Below are positions 40,844 to 49,117 of a stretch of DNA of 64,000 nucleotides, in pieces. Under the pieces are notes generated by a model. That model saw only the letters and a list, made by a program, of their open reading frames with translations, made no database searches and was not told the origin of the DNA. This DNA is from Provencibacterium sp. (lineage in GTDB: Bacteria > Bacillota > Clostridia > Oscillospirales > Ruminococcaceae), in the NCBI GenBank assembly GCA_022793895.1, contig JAAWDS010000010.1, forward strand, positions 1 through 64,000. Reading direction: 5' to 3'. Position numbers and translations under genes: made by a program. Each line of letters opens with the position of its first letter. Position 1 is the first letter of the stretch.

Positions 40844-43258
40844 TCAGCGGATGTCATAGACCGACCGCACCCGGAGCTCCTTCGGGTCGCCCTCCAGGAT
40901 TTCCACCGTGACCGTCCCGGCGTTCATGTCAAAATAGTTGTCGCTCAAAACGAGGTCGCTGTCCGGCGAGGAGATTTCAACGCTCTTTGCATAGGCCGCC
41001 GCCGTTACGGCGATGGTGTTCCCATGGCGCGCCGCCTGTAGCTGCGGATCGCGGAAATGGAAGTGCTTGGGCGCGGTGAAGAGCACGCTGCCGGAGGAGA
41101 CGGGATCGCCTTCGCAGAGCAGCTCATAGGAGAAATAGGTCTCCAGGCAGTCGATCCCTTCGAACGTCTGCTTATCCAGCCAGACGCTTTGCAGCGCCGG
41201 GACATGCAGCGCCGTTTCCCCGCTTTCGAGAACCGCCCCGTCCGCGGAGCGCAGCGCCCAGCGGACGGCGCAATCCTTCGCCTGCCGCGTTTCGTTGGCC
41301 ACCGAGAGCCGGGCGCTCGTTTCCACCGGCGCGGGCTCGTCGGTAATGGCGGCGCGGCCGGCCGTTTCGCCAATCTCCTCGCAGGAGAGCATGAGCGGCG
41401 CAAAGAAGCGGCGGGCATAGTAGTGCAGCGCCTTCCAGCGGCCATAATAATCCACCGAGGCCCAGGAGGCGACCGGCCAGATATCGTTGAGCTGCCAATA
41501 GATGGCGCCCATGCAGCGCCCGCGATGGCGCCGCCAGTGCTCAACGCCATAGCGGATAGCCTCCGCCTGGAGAAGCTGGGAGGCGTAGAGCAGCGTATCG
41601 AAATCCCCCGGATAGAGGAAGGTCTGGGCCAGATAGGTCATGATTTTGCCGTTGGCCCCGGAGTTGCGCTGGTGCCGCTCCATCACGCGCGAAAAGATGT
41701 TGCGGTCCTCCGGCTCGGTGAAGCTCTCCACCGTCTTGAAGCAGGGGAAGGATTGAAAGCCGAACTCCGAGGCATAGCGGAAGAAGAACTTGCGGTATTC
41801 GGTGAAGGGCTTGTTGCCGTGCCAAACCTCCCAATAGTGGACGTCGCCGCGATCGGGGCTGTTGGGCTCGTCGAAGCCGCCGCCGGAGGAGGGGGAGGCG
41901 GGCCAATAGAAGGTATCGGGATCCAGCCGGCGGAGCTGATGGGGGATGATGTGCTCGAACATGCGGACATAGTCGCTGCGGGTACGCGGGGTGCCGTCAT
42001 ATTCCCCGGTGGCCTGGAACATCTCCATTTCGTTGTTGCCGCACCAGAGCCCCAGCGAGGGGTGGTGGCGCAGCCGCCGGATGTTGTCGGCGAACTCGGC
42101 TTCGATGTTCTCCTCAAACGCTTCGGTCAGGTGGTAGTTGGCGCAGGCGAACATGAAATCCTGCCAGACGACGAGACCCAGCTCATCGCAGGCGTCATAG
42201 AAAAAGTCGTCGGGATAATAGCCGCCGCCCCAAACGCGCACCGAATTGAAGTTGGCGCGCACGCACTGCTCCAGCAGCCTGCGGGTGCGCGCGGGGTTCA
42301 CGCGGGAGAGCAGGTTGTCCTCCGGGATATAGTCCGCGCCCATGGCGAAGATCTGCACGCCGTTGACGCACTGGGCGAAGCTCTCTCCCCATGCGTCCTT
42401 CTCGCGCACGACCGTCATGGTGCGCAGGCCGATCCGCTTCTCATCGCGGTCCGCCTCGTTCCCGTTTTCCAGAAGCACGGTGCGGACGGTGTAGAGCGGC
42501 TGGCTGCCATAGCCGTTCGGCCACCAGAGGAGCGGGTTTTCCACCTCGGTCTCCTCGCCGGGGCGCAGCGCGGTTTCGCTCCCGTCGGGCGCGGTGAGGG
42601 TGATGCGCGCCTCGGCCGTCCCCGACTGCCGGAGCTCCGCCTTGACAAAGACTCTGCCCCCCTCGTGGCGCTGGGTGATGCGGACGTCCTCAATCCGGGA
42701 GCTGTCCACCCCTAAGAGCGCGATTTCGCGCCAGATGCCGCCGTCGGGCAGGCGGGGGCCCCAGTCCCAGCCGAACATGCAGTGGGCCTTGCGCAGCAGC
42801 GGGAACCCGACCATCGCGTCGCTGGATCCGCCCACATAGTCCTTTCGGACCTCCTCGCGGATGTAGCGCACCGGGGAAACGAAGCGCAGCTCCAGGGTGT
42901 TCTCCCCCGGTTTTAACGCCTCTGCCGCCTCGAACTCCCAGGTGCGGTGCATGTTGTCCGCATAGCCGATAGCGGTTCCGTTGAGGTAAACAGAGCAGAC
43001 GGTATCCAGCCCCGCGCAGTGCAGAAGCACCTTTTTTAGCCCCTGAAAGCTCTCCGGAAGAGAGAAGGAGCGGGAGAAGGTGAAATCGTTTTCGGTGATG
43101 AGGCGCAGGGCGTCCAGCTCATTTTCGCGCCAATAGGGATCCTCCATCTGCCGGTTCTCCAGCAGGAAGGAATAGACCGAGCCGGGAACCGTCCCGGAGC
43201 AACGGGCGCCGTTTGAAAGCGAAAGCTCCCACCGGCCCCCCAGGTTCAGCTTTTGCAT
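40844..43258 (-). CDS. Beta-mannosidase, GH2 family
   Basis: An 804-residue cytoplasmic glycosidase with no signal peptide. The N-terminal sugar-binding domain is MQKLNLGGRWELSLSNG through GPRLPDGGIWREIALLG. The catalytic barrel has SVRVWGGGYYPDDFFYDACDELG, the acid/base Glu in LGLWCGNNEMEMF, and the nucleophile Glu in YASEFGFQSFP. All are typical of the mannosidase subfamily. It removes terminal beta-mannose from imported mannan or N-glycan fragments. The regulator gene follows in the same operon. Confidence 0.95.
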   Translation of the reverse strand: MQKLNLGGRWELSLSNGARCSGTVPGSVYSFLLENRQMEDPYWRENELDALRLITENDFTFSRSFSLPESFQGLKKVLLHCAGLDTVCSVYLNGTAIGYADNMHRTWEFEAAEALKPGENTLELRFVSPVRYIREEVRKDYVGGSSDAMVGFPLLRKAHCMFGWDWGPRLPDGGIWREIALLGVDSSRIEDVRITQRHEGGRVFVKAELRQSGTAEARITLTAPDGSETALRPGEETEVENPLLWWPNGYGSQPLYTVRTVLLENGNEADRDEKRIGLRTMTVVREKDAWGESFAQCVNGVQIFAMGADYIPEDNLLSRVNPARTRRLLEQCVRANFNSVRVWGGGYYPDDFFYDACDELGLVVWQDFMFACANYHLTEAFEENIEAEFADNIRRLRHHPSLGLWCGNNEMEMFQATGEYDGTPRTRSDYVRMFEHIIPHQLRRLDPDTFYWPASPSSGGGFDEPNSPDRGDVHYWEVWHGNKPFTEYRKFFFRYASEFGFQSFPCFKTVESFTEPEDRNIFSRVMERHQRNSGANGKIMTYLAQTFLYPGDFDTLLYASQLLQAEAIRYGVEHWRRHRGRCMGAIYWQLNDIWPVASWASVDYYGRWKALHYYARRFFAPLMLSCEEIGETAGRAAITDEPAPVETSARLSVANETRQAKDCAVRWALRSADGAVLESGETALHVPALQSVWLDKQTFEGIDCLETYFSYELLCEGDPVSSGSVLFTAPKHFHFRDPQLQAARHGNTIAVTAAAYAKSVEISSPDSDLVLSDNYFDMNAGTVTVEILEGDPKELRVRSVYDIR

Positions 43259-43338
43259 GCTGCCTCCCTCTAGCGCCCTCTCTCCAAAAGAGGCGCGCCC
43301 GCCGCGGAAGATGAGCGCGCGGCCCGCCGTTTTTTTCC

Positions 43339-43367
43339 ATTATACTACAGCTTGCGGCGTTCGGAAA
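43339..43367 (-). promoter_or_regulatory. Promoter of the beta-mannosidase operon
   Basis: Minus-strand TATAAT at 43344-43339 is perfect. The -35 region at 17 bases is the weaker TTTCCG, which may point to an activator-dependent or regulated promoter. Confidence 0.5.
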
Positions 43368-43409
43368 GGGCCTCTGGTTCCGAAAAAACAGCAAACTTTT
43401 TAGAGAAGG

Positions 43410-43452
43410 AAGGGCGCGTTGCAGAATCCCATTCTGCAACGCGCCCTTCTAC
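43410..43452. terminator. Terminator palindrome, GGGCGCGTTGCAGAA family
   Basis: AGGGCGCGTTGCAGAAT with complement around CCC, essentially the same stem as at 913 and 11725. It lies 3' of mutT, on whose strand a T-rich run follows. Confidence 0.75.
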
Positions 43453-43516
43453 AATCCGGAGAAGTCGCCTGCAAGCTGTCCTTTACAGGCCAGGATGCGT
43501 TTTTGGACCGCTTCTT

Positions 43517-43942
43517 CTATTTGCGGGCGCGCCCATGGGTTCCGCTTTGCCGGCCGTCGGCCTCCTCGCGCAGCGCCTGCAAGATCACCTCGTCCGCCGG
43601 GCAGAAGGGGTATTGTGCGGTTTCATCCGCCGTTATCCAGCGCAGGGAGTTGTGCTCTAGGAGCTGGGGGACGCCCTCTGCGATGGACGCATGAAACAGG
43701 GTGAGATGAACGGTAAGGTCGGGGTATACATGGCTCGTTTCCAAGAATACCTCCCCCACGCGCACGGTGACGCCCAGCTCCTCCCGGCATTCCCGGATGA
43801 GCGCCGCCTCCTTGGTTTCGCCCGGCTCCACCTTCCCGCCCGCGAACTCCCACAGGAGCCCCCGCGCCTTATGGGCCGGGCGCTGGCAGATGAGAAACCG
43901 CCCATCCTCCCGGATGAGAGCGGCAACGACTTCGGTTTTCAC
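43517..43942 (-). CDS. mutT: Nudix hydrolase, MutT type
   Basis: A 141-residue Nudix protein that probably clears oxidised nucleotides such as 8-oxo-dGTP. The Nudix box is complete: GKVEPGETKEAALIRECREELG. MutT-like features around it are FLICQRPAHKARGLLWEFAGG at the N-side and LRWITADE toward the end. The start is GTG 43942, ten bases after GGAAAGG; the frame is open far upstream but that part is not related to Nudix proteins. The tail is Arg-rich. Confidence 0.9.
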   Translation of the reverse strand: MKTEVVAALIREDGRFLICQRPAHKARGLLWEFAGGKVEPGETKEAALIRECREELGVTVRVGEVFLETSHVYPDLTVHLTLFHASIAEGVPQLLEHNSLRWITADETAQYPFCPADEVILQALREEADGRQSGTHGRARK

Positions 43943-44046
43943 AGCGACCACACCTTTCCAATGGCTGCATCCCCCGCTGGTCAGAGCAGGGGACGGAAGG
44001 CCGGGAATTTCCCGGCAGGGAAACGAAGGGATTTTCCGGGAAAGGC

Positions 44047-44075
44047 TTGCCCGCCTTTCCCGCGGATGGTATACT
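44047..44075 (+). promoter_or_regulatory. Promoter of galM
   Basis: TTGCCC (44047-44052), 17 bases, TATACT (44070-44075). Confidence 0.65.
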
Positions 44076-44161
44076 GATTTTATCCGGGCCGCATGCGTTG
44101 GAAAGCCTGTCCCACGAAGGGGGAGGGCCCGGCAGAAAGAGAGAGAAGGAAGGATTGCGGT

Positions 44162-45199
44162 ATGAAAGGGATTGTTTCCGCGCCGTTTGGCGTCACGGCC
44201 AGGGGAGAGCAGGTAACGGCTTTCACCTTGGAAAACGCACAGGGAATGCGGGCGGTGGTGCTCGACTACGGCTGCACCATCGTTTCGATTGAGGCGCCCG
44301 ACCGCGCGGGCGAGCTCTGCGATGTGGCGCTCGGCTACCGGACGCTGGCCGAATATGAGCAGAACGGCGGCTATTTCGGCGCAACGGTCGGCCGGTTGGC
44401 CAACCGCCTGGCCGGCGGCAAATTCAGCCTGAACGGCAAGGAGTATGCACTTTACTGCAACAACGGGAAAAACCACCTGCACGGCGGCAAGCGCGGCTTT
44501 GATCAGTATGTATGGGCGAGCGAGATTTCCGGGGAGACCCTGCGCTTCTCCCGCCTTTCGCCCGATGGGGAAGAGGGCTATCCGGGGAACCTGGAGGTCT
44601 CCGTTTCCTTCACCTTCCGGGATGACGGCGCGTTGGAGCTGGACTATCAGGCGAAGAGCGATGCGGACACCATCCTCAACCTGACCAACCACAGCTATTT
44701 CAACCTTGCGGGCGGCTCCGGGACGATCCTCGGCCACCGCCTATGGCTGAACGCCTCTCATTATACCCCGGTGGACGAGGGGCAGATCCCCACCGGCGAG
44801 CTGCGCCCGGTGGAGGGGACGGCCTTTGATTTCCGGCAGGAGAAGGAGATCGGCGCGGATATCGGCGCAGCTGACGAGCAGGTCCGGGCCGTGAACGGCT
44901 ACGATCACAACTTTATGCTGGACGGCGAGGGCCTGCGCCCGATCGCCCGGCTTTATTGCCCGGAGAGCGGCATTGCCATGGAGGTTTCCACCGACCTGCC
45001 GGGCGTTCAGGTCTATACGGCCAACTCGCTGACCCGCCGGGCGGGGAAGGGCGGCCAGCACTATGGGCCGCACAGCGCCATCTGCCTGGAGACCCAGCAG
45101 ATTCCCGATGCGATTCACCACGAGAACTTCCCCACCCCAGTGCTGCGCGCGGGAGAGGATTGGCGCCATAAAACCTGCTTCGCCTTCTCCATCCGTTAA
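44162..45199 (+). CDS. galM: Aldose 1-epimerase
   Basis: A 345-residue mutarotase that interconverts alpha and beta anomers of hexoses. Conserved blocks are LDYGCTIVSIEAPDRAG, GGYFGATVGRLANRLAGGKF, HLHGGKRGFDQYVW, NLTNHSYFNLAG with the catalytic His, and the acid-region YDHNFML. The catalytic Glu is in HSAICLETQQIPDAIHHENFP. GAAGGAAGGA lies before ATG 44162. It is a single gene near the GH2 and sugar genes, fitting a galactose or lactose use role. Confidence 0.95.
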   Translation: MKGIVSAPFGVTARGEQVTAFTLENAQGMRAVVLDYGCTIVSIEAPDRAGELCDVALGYRTLAEYEQNGGYFGATVGRLANRLAGGKFSLNGKEYALYCNNGKNHLHGGKRGFDQYVWASEISGETLRFSRLSPDGEEGYPGNLEVSVSFTFRDDGALELDYQAKSDADTILNLTNHSYFNLAGGSGTILGHRLWLNASHYTPVDEGQIPTGELRPVEGTAFDFRQEKEIGADIGAADEQVRAVNGYDHNFMLDGEGLRPIARLYCPESGIAMEVSTDLPGVQVYTANSLTRRAGKGGQHYGPHSAICLETQQIPDAIHHENFPTPVLRAGEDWRHKTCFAFSIR

Positions 45200-45228
45200 A
45201 AAGGGAGGGGGAACGGACAAGCGGGGAT

Positions 45229-45417
45229 GTAAAAAAACGCGTCCCCGGTTTGCAGAAACTGGAAAAGCGGCGTTTTCGTGCGGACAGCGCGAAATTTGGG
45301 GCGGCCTTTTCGCCCCAAAAGCCGCTTTTTCGGGGGACTGTTACAAAATGGAAAAGAAGCCCCCGGCCGAGCCGCTCCTCCGGTTTGCAGGAACCGGAAA
45401 AACGGTGGTTTCGCGCC
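45229..45417. repeat. Structured intergenic repeat, copy D, plus a truncated second core
   Basis: Begins with a TAAAAAAACGCGTCCCCGG-type end. H0 is 45245-45262. The outer stem has nine pairs, AAAAGCGGC (45263) with GCCGCTTTT (45321). H1 is TTTCGTGC (45274) with GCGCGAAA (45287), including one G-T pair. H2 is TTGGGGCG (45296) with CGCCCCAA (45311). A second H0 (45380-45397) and the start of another core follow and are cut off where the D,D-carboxypeptidase gene ends. It lies between convergent genes. Confidence 0.8.
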
Positions 45418-46143
45418 TTATGGCTTTTCAAAATGCTGGTAGTCGATAGGCCCCGTCCAATCGCCGCCCCACTCCCAGCCGCGGGAGATAAACGCGTTGT
45501 AGCAAACGCCGCCGGGGGCTATCATGCCGGGCCGGACGTTTTCCCGATCCAGGTAATCGCCCGCGGCCTCCGGCTGCACCAGCTCCCCGCGCACATAGGG
45601 GTTTTGGAGGGGGTTGATATCCACCGCCCGGCCGAAGCTGTGGTTGGAGAGGTAATCGGTGCCGTCGATCACCCGGTAGCAGAAGGCGGAGGTATTGTTG
45701 TCGGCCATCGAAGCGTTGTCGTCGGCCTGATAGGCTTCGATGAGCTGCATCTTTTCAATCGGGAACTGCTGTTCAAAGAGCTCCTGGAAAATAGCGGTCA
45801 GGTCGTCCGCCACCTCGGCGGCCGCGATCATCTGTCCCAAGTAGATTTCCCCGTCAAAACCGTAATAGGCGAGCGTCAGAAGCGAGAGATCCTCCAGCGA
45901 GATGTGCTCATTCTCCACCCAGGAGACGCCGGTGATCTGTTCGCGGATTTCCGCGGACAGCGCTTCCGAGGAAAAAACCGCCTGCTCCTTTTGGATTTTA
46001 CAGGGATAGCGGGTCGGGGCCGGGGCCTCGGCCGGTTGGGAAGAGGGGGCCGGATCCGGTTCCTTCGCGGGCGGCTGCTCTTCCAGCGCACAGCCGCCCA
46101 AGGCAAGCGCACACAGACAGATAGAGAGAATTTTCCTGAACAA
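45418..46143 (-). CDS. M15-type D-alanyl-D-alanine carboxypeptidase lipoprotein
   Basis: A 241-residue secreted lipoprotein: signal peptide ending in LGGCALEEQ, a Pro-rich spacer, then the catalytic domain. The M15 metal site is present in SNHSFGRAVDINPLQNPY (His and Asp) and the C-terminal DYQHFEKP (His). This matches the VanY/M15_4-type peptidases that trim peptidoglycan stem peptides. The last codons overlap the edge of repeat copy D, so the C-terminus could have been reset by the repeat. Confidence 0.88.
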   Translation of the reverse strand: MFRKILSICLCALALGGCALEEQPPAKEPDPAPSSQPAEAPAPTRYPCKIQKEQAVFSSEALSAEIREQITGVSWVENEHISLEDLSLLTLAYYGFDGEIYLGQMIAAAEVADDLTAIFQELFEQQFPIEKMQLIEAYQADDNASMADNNTSAFCYRVIDGTDYLSNHSFGRAVDINPLQNPYVRGELVQPEAAGDYLDRENVRPGMIAPGGVCYNAFISRGWEWGGDWTGPIDYQHFEKP

Positions 46144-46200
46144 ATCGCGTCAACCTCCTGCTGCGGGCCCTCTGAAACGGCCCGCCTTGATAGCCCTACC

Positions 46201-46229
46201 ATTTTAGCACAAATCCCTGTCGTATGCAC
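46201..46229 (-). promoter_or_regulatory. Promoter of the M15 carboxypeptidase gene
   Basis: Minus-strand GTGCAT (46229-46224), 17 bases, TAAAAT (46206-46201). Confidence 0.55.
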
Positions 46230-46358
46230 GGGAAAAGTACGCCGTTTAAAAGCTCCGGGCTGCAAAAAAGGGCTTTTTGCCTTGCCGGAACTGGGGAAAG
46301 CCGGTTCTGTCTATGTTTTGCAGGCGGGCGCTGATTCGGTTAGAAATGAGGCCAACGA

Positions 46359-47663
46359 ATGCGTAAACGTTTCCTAGGCGCACTTGCCGCGCTGTTCTGC
46401 CTTTCCGGGCTGCTTCCGCTGAGAGCGGAAGCGGCCGGGCCGCCCGCCGCCACCTCGTGGGCCTATGTGGTGATGGACGCAGAGACCGGGCAGGTGCTGA
46501 TCGAAAAAAACGCGGATGAACGGCTCTACCCCGCCTCGATCACCAAGGTGCTGACCGTCGCCCTGGCGCTGGATAGCTGCGCGCCGGGGGAGACCGTCAC
46601 GATGAGCGAGGAGGCGGTCTTTTCCATCGACAGGGGTTCGACCCACATCGCCCTGACGCCGGGCGAGCAGGTCACGGTGGAACAACTGGCCTATGCCGCC
46701 ATGCTCGCCTCCGCAAACGACGCGGCCAATGGGCTGGCCGAGCACGCGGGAGGCACGCTCGAAGCCTTCGCCGAGAGGATGAACGCCAAAGCGGGGGCTC
46801 TTGGCGCCGTCTCCACCCATTTCGTCAATGCCAGCGGGCTGCATGACGGGAACCATTACACCACGGCGCGCGATTTTGCCCGGATCACCCGCTGGGCGCT
46901 GAGCGTTCCGGGCTTCCGGGAGGTTTTTGGCGCGGACGAATACACCATGGCCCCTACCAACTTGCAGCCGGAAAGCCGCAATTTTGGGACCTACAACTGC
47001 CTGACGGTGGAATCCGCCTACACCTACGAGGGCGCCACCGGCGGGAAGCTCGGATGGACGCCGGAGGCGAACCACACCTTTGTAGCGGTCGCCCGCCGCG
47101 GGGAGATGGAGCTCATCCTCGTTGCGCTCAACTCGAAAACCAAGTGGGAAAAGTTTAAGGATGCCGTTGCGCTCTATGATTATTGCTTCGGCAATTTCCG
47201 GCGGACGGAGGTGCCGGCTGCCGGTCTGCCGGAGACGGTGCCGCTGCTGGAGGGGGAGGCCCCGGCCGGGGAGGTAAAGCTGGAGCTTCCGGCATCCTTC
47301 CCGGTGGATCTGGCGGCCGGGGCGGATCCTAGCCGGGTCCAGCTGCGCGCCGGGCTTCCGGCAGCCTACCAAAAGGAGGATGCCGTTGCCCCTTCCTACA
47401 GCCTTTATCTGGAGGACGAGCTGCTTTATACCGCTCCCATCGGCTATGCGCTGCAATTCCCGGAGGATGCGGCGGAAAAGGCGGCGGCGCTGGATCCGGA
47501 GTCCCCGGCCGAAAAACCCTCCTTCCGCTGGCTTCTGTGGTTCTTGGGGGCGCTGGTGCTTCTGCTGCTCATTTTCCGGCAGATTTCGGTGGCGCGGCGG
47601 CGCAGGCGCAGAAGGCGGCTGCGCGCCCAGCGGTTGGGCAGGCTTGAGGGAAGGCGGTTTTGA
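46359..47663 (+). CDS. Serine D-Ala-D-Ala carboxypeptidase, DacF-like
   Basis: A 434-residue low-molecular-weight PBP of family S11. The signal peptide ends about AEAA. SxxK is in PASITKVLT, SxN in LASANDAANG. The third motif, usually KTG, reads KLG in GGKLGWTPEA. A C-terminal beta domain follows, then one membrane helix (about residues 390-408) and a very basic tail (RRRRRRRRLR), instead of the amphipathic anchor of PBP5. It trims the last D-Ala of peptidoglycan. It is divergent from the M15 carboxypeptidase gene, so two enzymes of the same step are neighbours. Confidence 0.92.
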   Translation: MRKRFLGALAALFCLSGLLPLRAEAAGPPAATSWAYVVMDAETGQVLIEKNADERLYPASITKVLTVALALDSCAPGETVTMSEEAVFSIDRGSTHIALTPGEQVTVEQLAYAAMLASANDAANGLAEHAGGTLEAFAERMNAKAGALGAVSTHFVNASGLHDGNHYTTARDFARITRWALSVPGFREVFGADEYTMAPTNLQPESRNFGTYNCLTVESAYTYEGATGGKLGWTPEANHTFVAVARRGEMELILVALNSKTKWEKFKDAVALYDYCFGNFRRTEVPAAGLPETVPLLEGEAPAGEVKLELPASFPVDLAAGADPSRVQLRAGLPAAYQKEDAVAPSYSLYLEDELLYTAPIGYALQFPEDAAEKAAALDPESPAEKPSFRWLLWFLGALVLLLLIFRQISVARRRRRRRRLRAQRLGRLEGRRF

Positions 47664-47773
47664 CTCCCGGCGGTTGCCGGCCATTCGGACAGGCGCGGCT
47701 TTTCGAAAACCAAAAAGGGGCCGCGGAAGGGGGACTCCCCCGCTGGGAAATGCAGAGGGATAAGGAGACAGGG

Positions 47774-48967
47774 ATGATTGTGCCAAATTACCGCAAAACA
47801 AAGACAGCCTGTTACATGGGGCTTATCACCCAGGCCATTGCAGCGAATTTTGCCCCGCTGCTGTTTTTAACGTTTCATAATAACTACCGCATTTCTCTCG
47901 GAAATATCGCGTGGATATCCACCTGCTTTTTCTTTACGCAGCTTTTGGTGGACTTGTTTTGCGCTAGGTTTGTGGATAAGATAGGCTATCGGGCGTGTAT
48001 CGTAGCGTCCGAGGTGTCCTCCGCGGCCGGGCTGATCGGGCTGGCCCTGCTGCCGGATCTGCTGCCGGATCCGTTTGTGGGGATTCTGTTAAGCGTGATT
48101 GTGTATGCGATAGGGAGCGGGCTGATTGAGGTGCTTTGCAGTCCCATCATAGAAGCCTGCCCTTTTGAAAACAAAGAAGCGACGATGAGCCTGCTGCATT
48201 CCTTTTATTGCTGGGGATCCGTCGGGACGATTTTGCTGTCGACCCTGTTTTTCGCCGTTTTCGGCATAGAGCGTTGGAAATGGCTGGCTCTGTTATGGGC
48301 GCTTGTTCCTGCGGTAAACGTCTATAACTTTGCAACCTGCCCCATTGAGCGCTTGGCAGGCGGCGGGGAAGGGATGGGGATCCAAGAGCTGCTTAAAAGA
48401 CCGCTGTTTTGGCTGGCCGTTTGCCTGATGATCTGCTCCGGAGCCTCGGAGCTTGCCATGGCGCAGTGGGCCTCCGCCTATGCGGAAGCGGCCCTGGGGC
48501 TCTCAAAAACGCTGGGGGATTTGGCGGGGCCCTGTCTGTTTGCAGTTTCCATGGGGATAAGCCGGGTGATCTTTGGAAAGTATGGCGACAAAATGGACCT
48601 GAGAAAATTCATGACCGGCTCCGGCATCCTGTGCGTGATCTGTTATCTGCTGGCTTCCCTATCGGTAAATCCGTGGTTGGGGCTGACGGGCTGTATCCTC
48701 TGCGGCTTTTCGGTGGGAATCATGTGGCCGGGAACCATCAGCATCTCCTCCAAAAAATTTCCCGCGGGCGGAACGGCTATGTTTGCGCTGCTTGCAATGG
48801 CGGGAGATTTGGGCGGGAGCATCGGCCCCGGCATCGTTGGCCGCGTGACGCAGCATGCGGGAGACAACATCCGCATAGGGATGGGCGTCGGGCTCGTTTT
48901 TCCCATGATTTTATTGATCGCGCTCTTTATCATCGGCAGAGAAAAGCATCTGAAAAGGGAGTCCTAG
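47774..48967 (+). CDS. Major facilitator superfamily transporter
   Basis: A 397-residue carrier with about twelve membrane helices. The loop between helices 2 and 3 reads CARFVDKIGYRACI, a variant of the MFS GxLxDRxGRR motif; a second copy is GKYGDKMDLRKFM. It belongs to the sugar/fucose-like or YfkF-like branch; substrate not certain. ATG 47774 has TAAGGAGACAGGG. It is followed by a very strong terminator and then a separately promoted GH2 gene, suggesting joint use in glycan uptake. Base composition looks less GC-rich than the neighbours, hinting at a different history. Confidence 0.88.
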   Translation: MIVPNYRKTKTACYMGLITQAIAANFAPLLFLTFHNNYRISLGNIAWISTCFFFTQLLVDLFCARFVDKIGYRACIVASEVSSAAGLIGLALLPDLLPDPFVGILLSVIVYAIGSGLIEVLCSPIIEACPFENKEATMSLLHSFYCWGSVGTILLSTLFFAVFGIERWKWLALLWALVPAVNVYNFATCPIERLAGGGEGMGIQELLKRPLFWLAVCLMICSGASELAMAQWASAYAEAALGLSKTLGDLAGPCLFAVSMGISRVIFGKYGDKMDLRKFMTGSGILCVICYLLASLSVNPWLGLTGCILCGFSVGIMWPGTISISSKKFPAGGTAMFALLAMAGDLGGSIGPGIVGRVTQHAGDNIRIGMGVGLVFPMILLIALFIIGREKHLKRES

Positions 48968-48985
48968 GACGGGTGCTCTTACCCC

Positions 48986-49040
48986 GGATATTCCGCATTT
49001 AAAACATATTTACTGTTTTAAATGCGGAATATCCGTTTTT
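48986..49040 (+). terminator. Terminator with perfect 20-bp stem
   Basis: GGATATTCCGCATTTAAAAC (48986-49005) and its exact complement (49015-49034), nine-base loop, followed by GTTTTTA. It ends the MFS gene directly before the next promoter. Confidence 0.92.
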
Positions 49041-49043
49041 ATA

Positions 49044-49072
49044 TTGACAATAACTCTGGACATTGCTATAGT
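49044..49072 (+). promoter_or_regulatory. Strong sigma-A promoter of the GH2 gene
   Basis: TTGACA (49044-49049), 17 bases, TATAGT (49067-49072), placed four bases after the end of the terminator. Confidence 0.88.
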
Positions 49073-49117
49073 GGAAGCAAAGAAAGACAATTTTATTGTT
49101 TTAAAGGAGGCTGGACT

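Noticed and set aside
41057..42715. 552-codon open frame on the plus strand
   Set aside because: Antisense to the beta-mannosidase, which has all GH2 motifs.
43943..44737. N-terminal extension of the MutT frame to 406 residues
   Set aside because: The extra part is antisense to galM and its promoter; a GTG start at 43942 with a ribosome binding site gives a normal-length Nudix protein.
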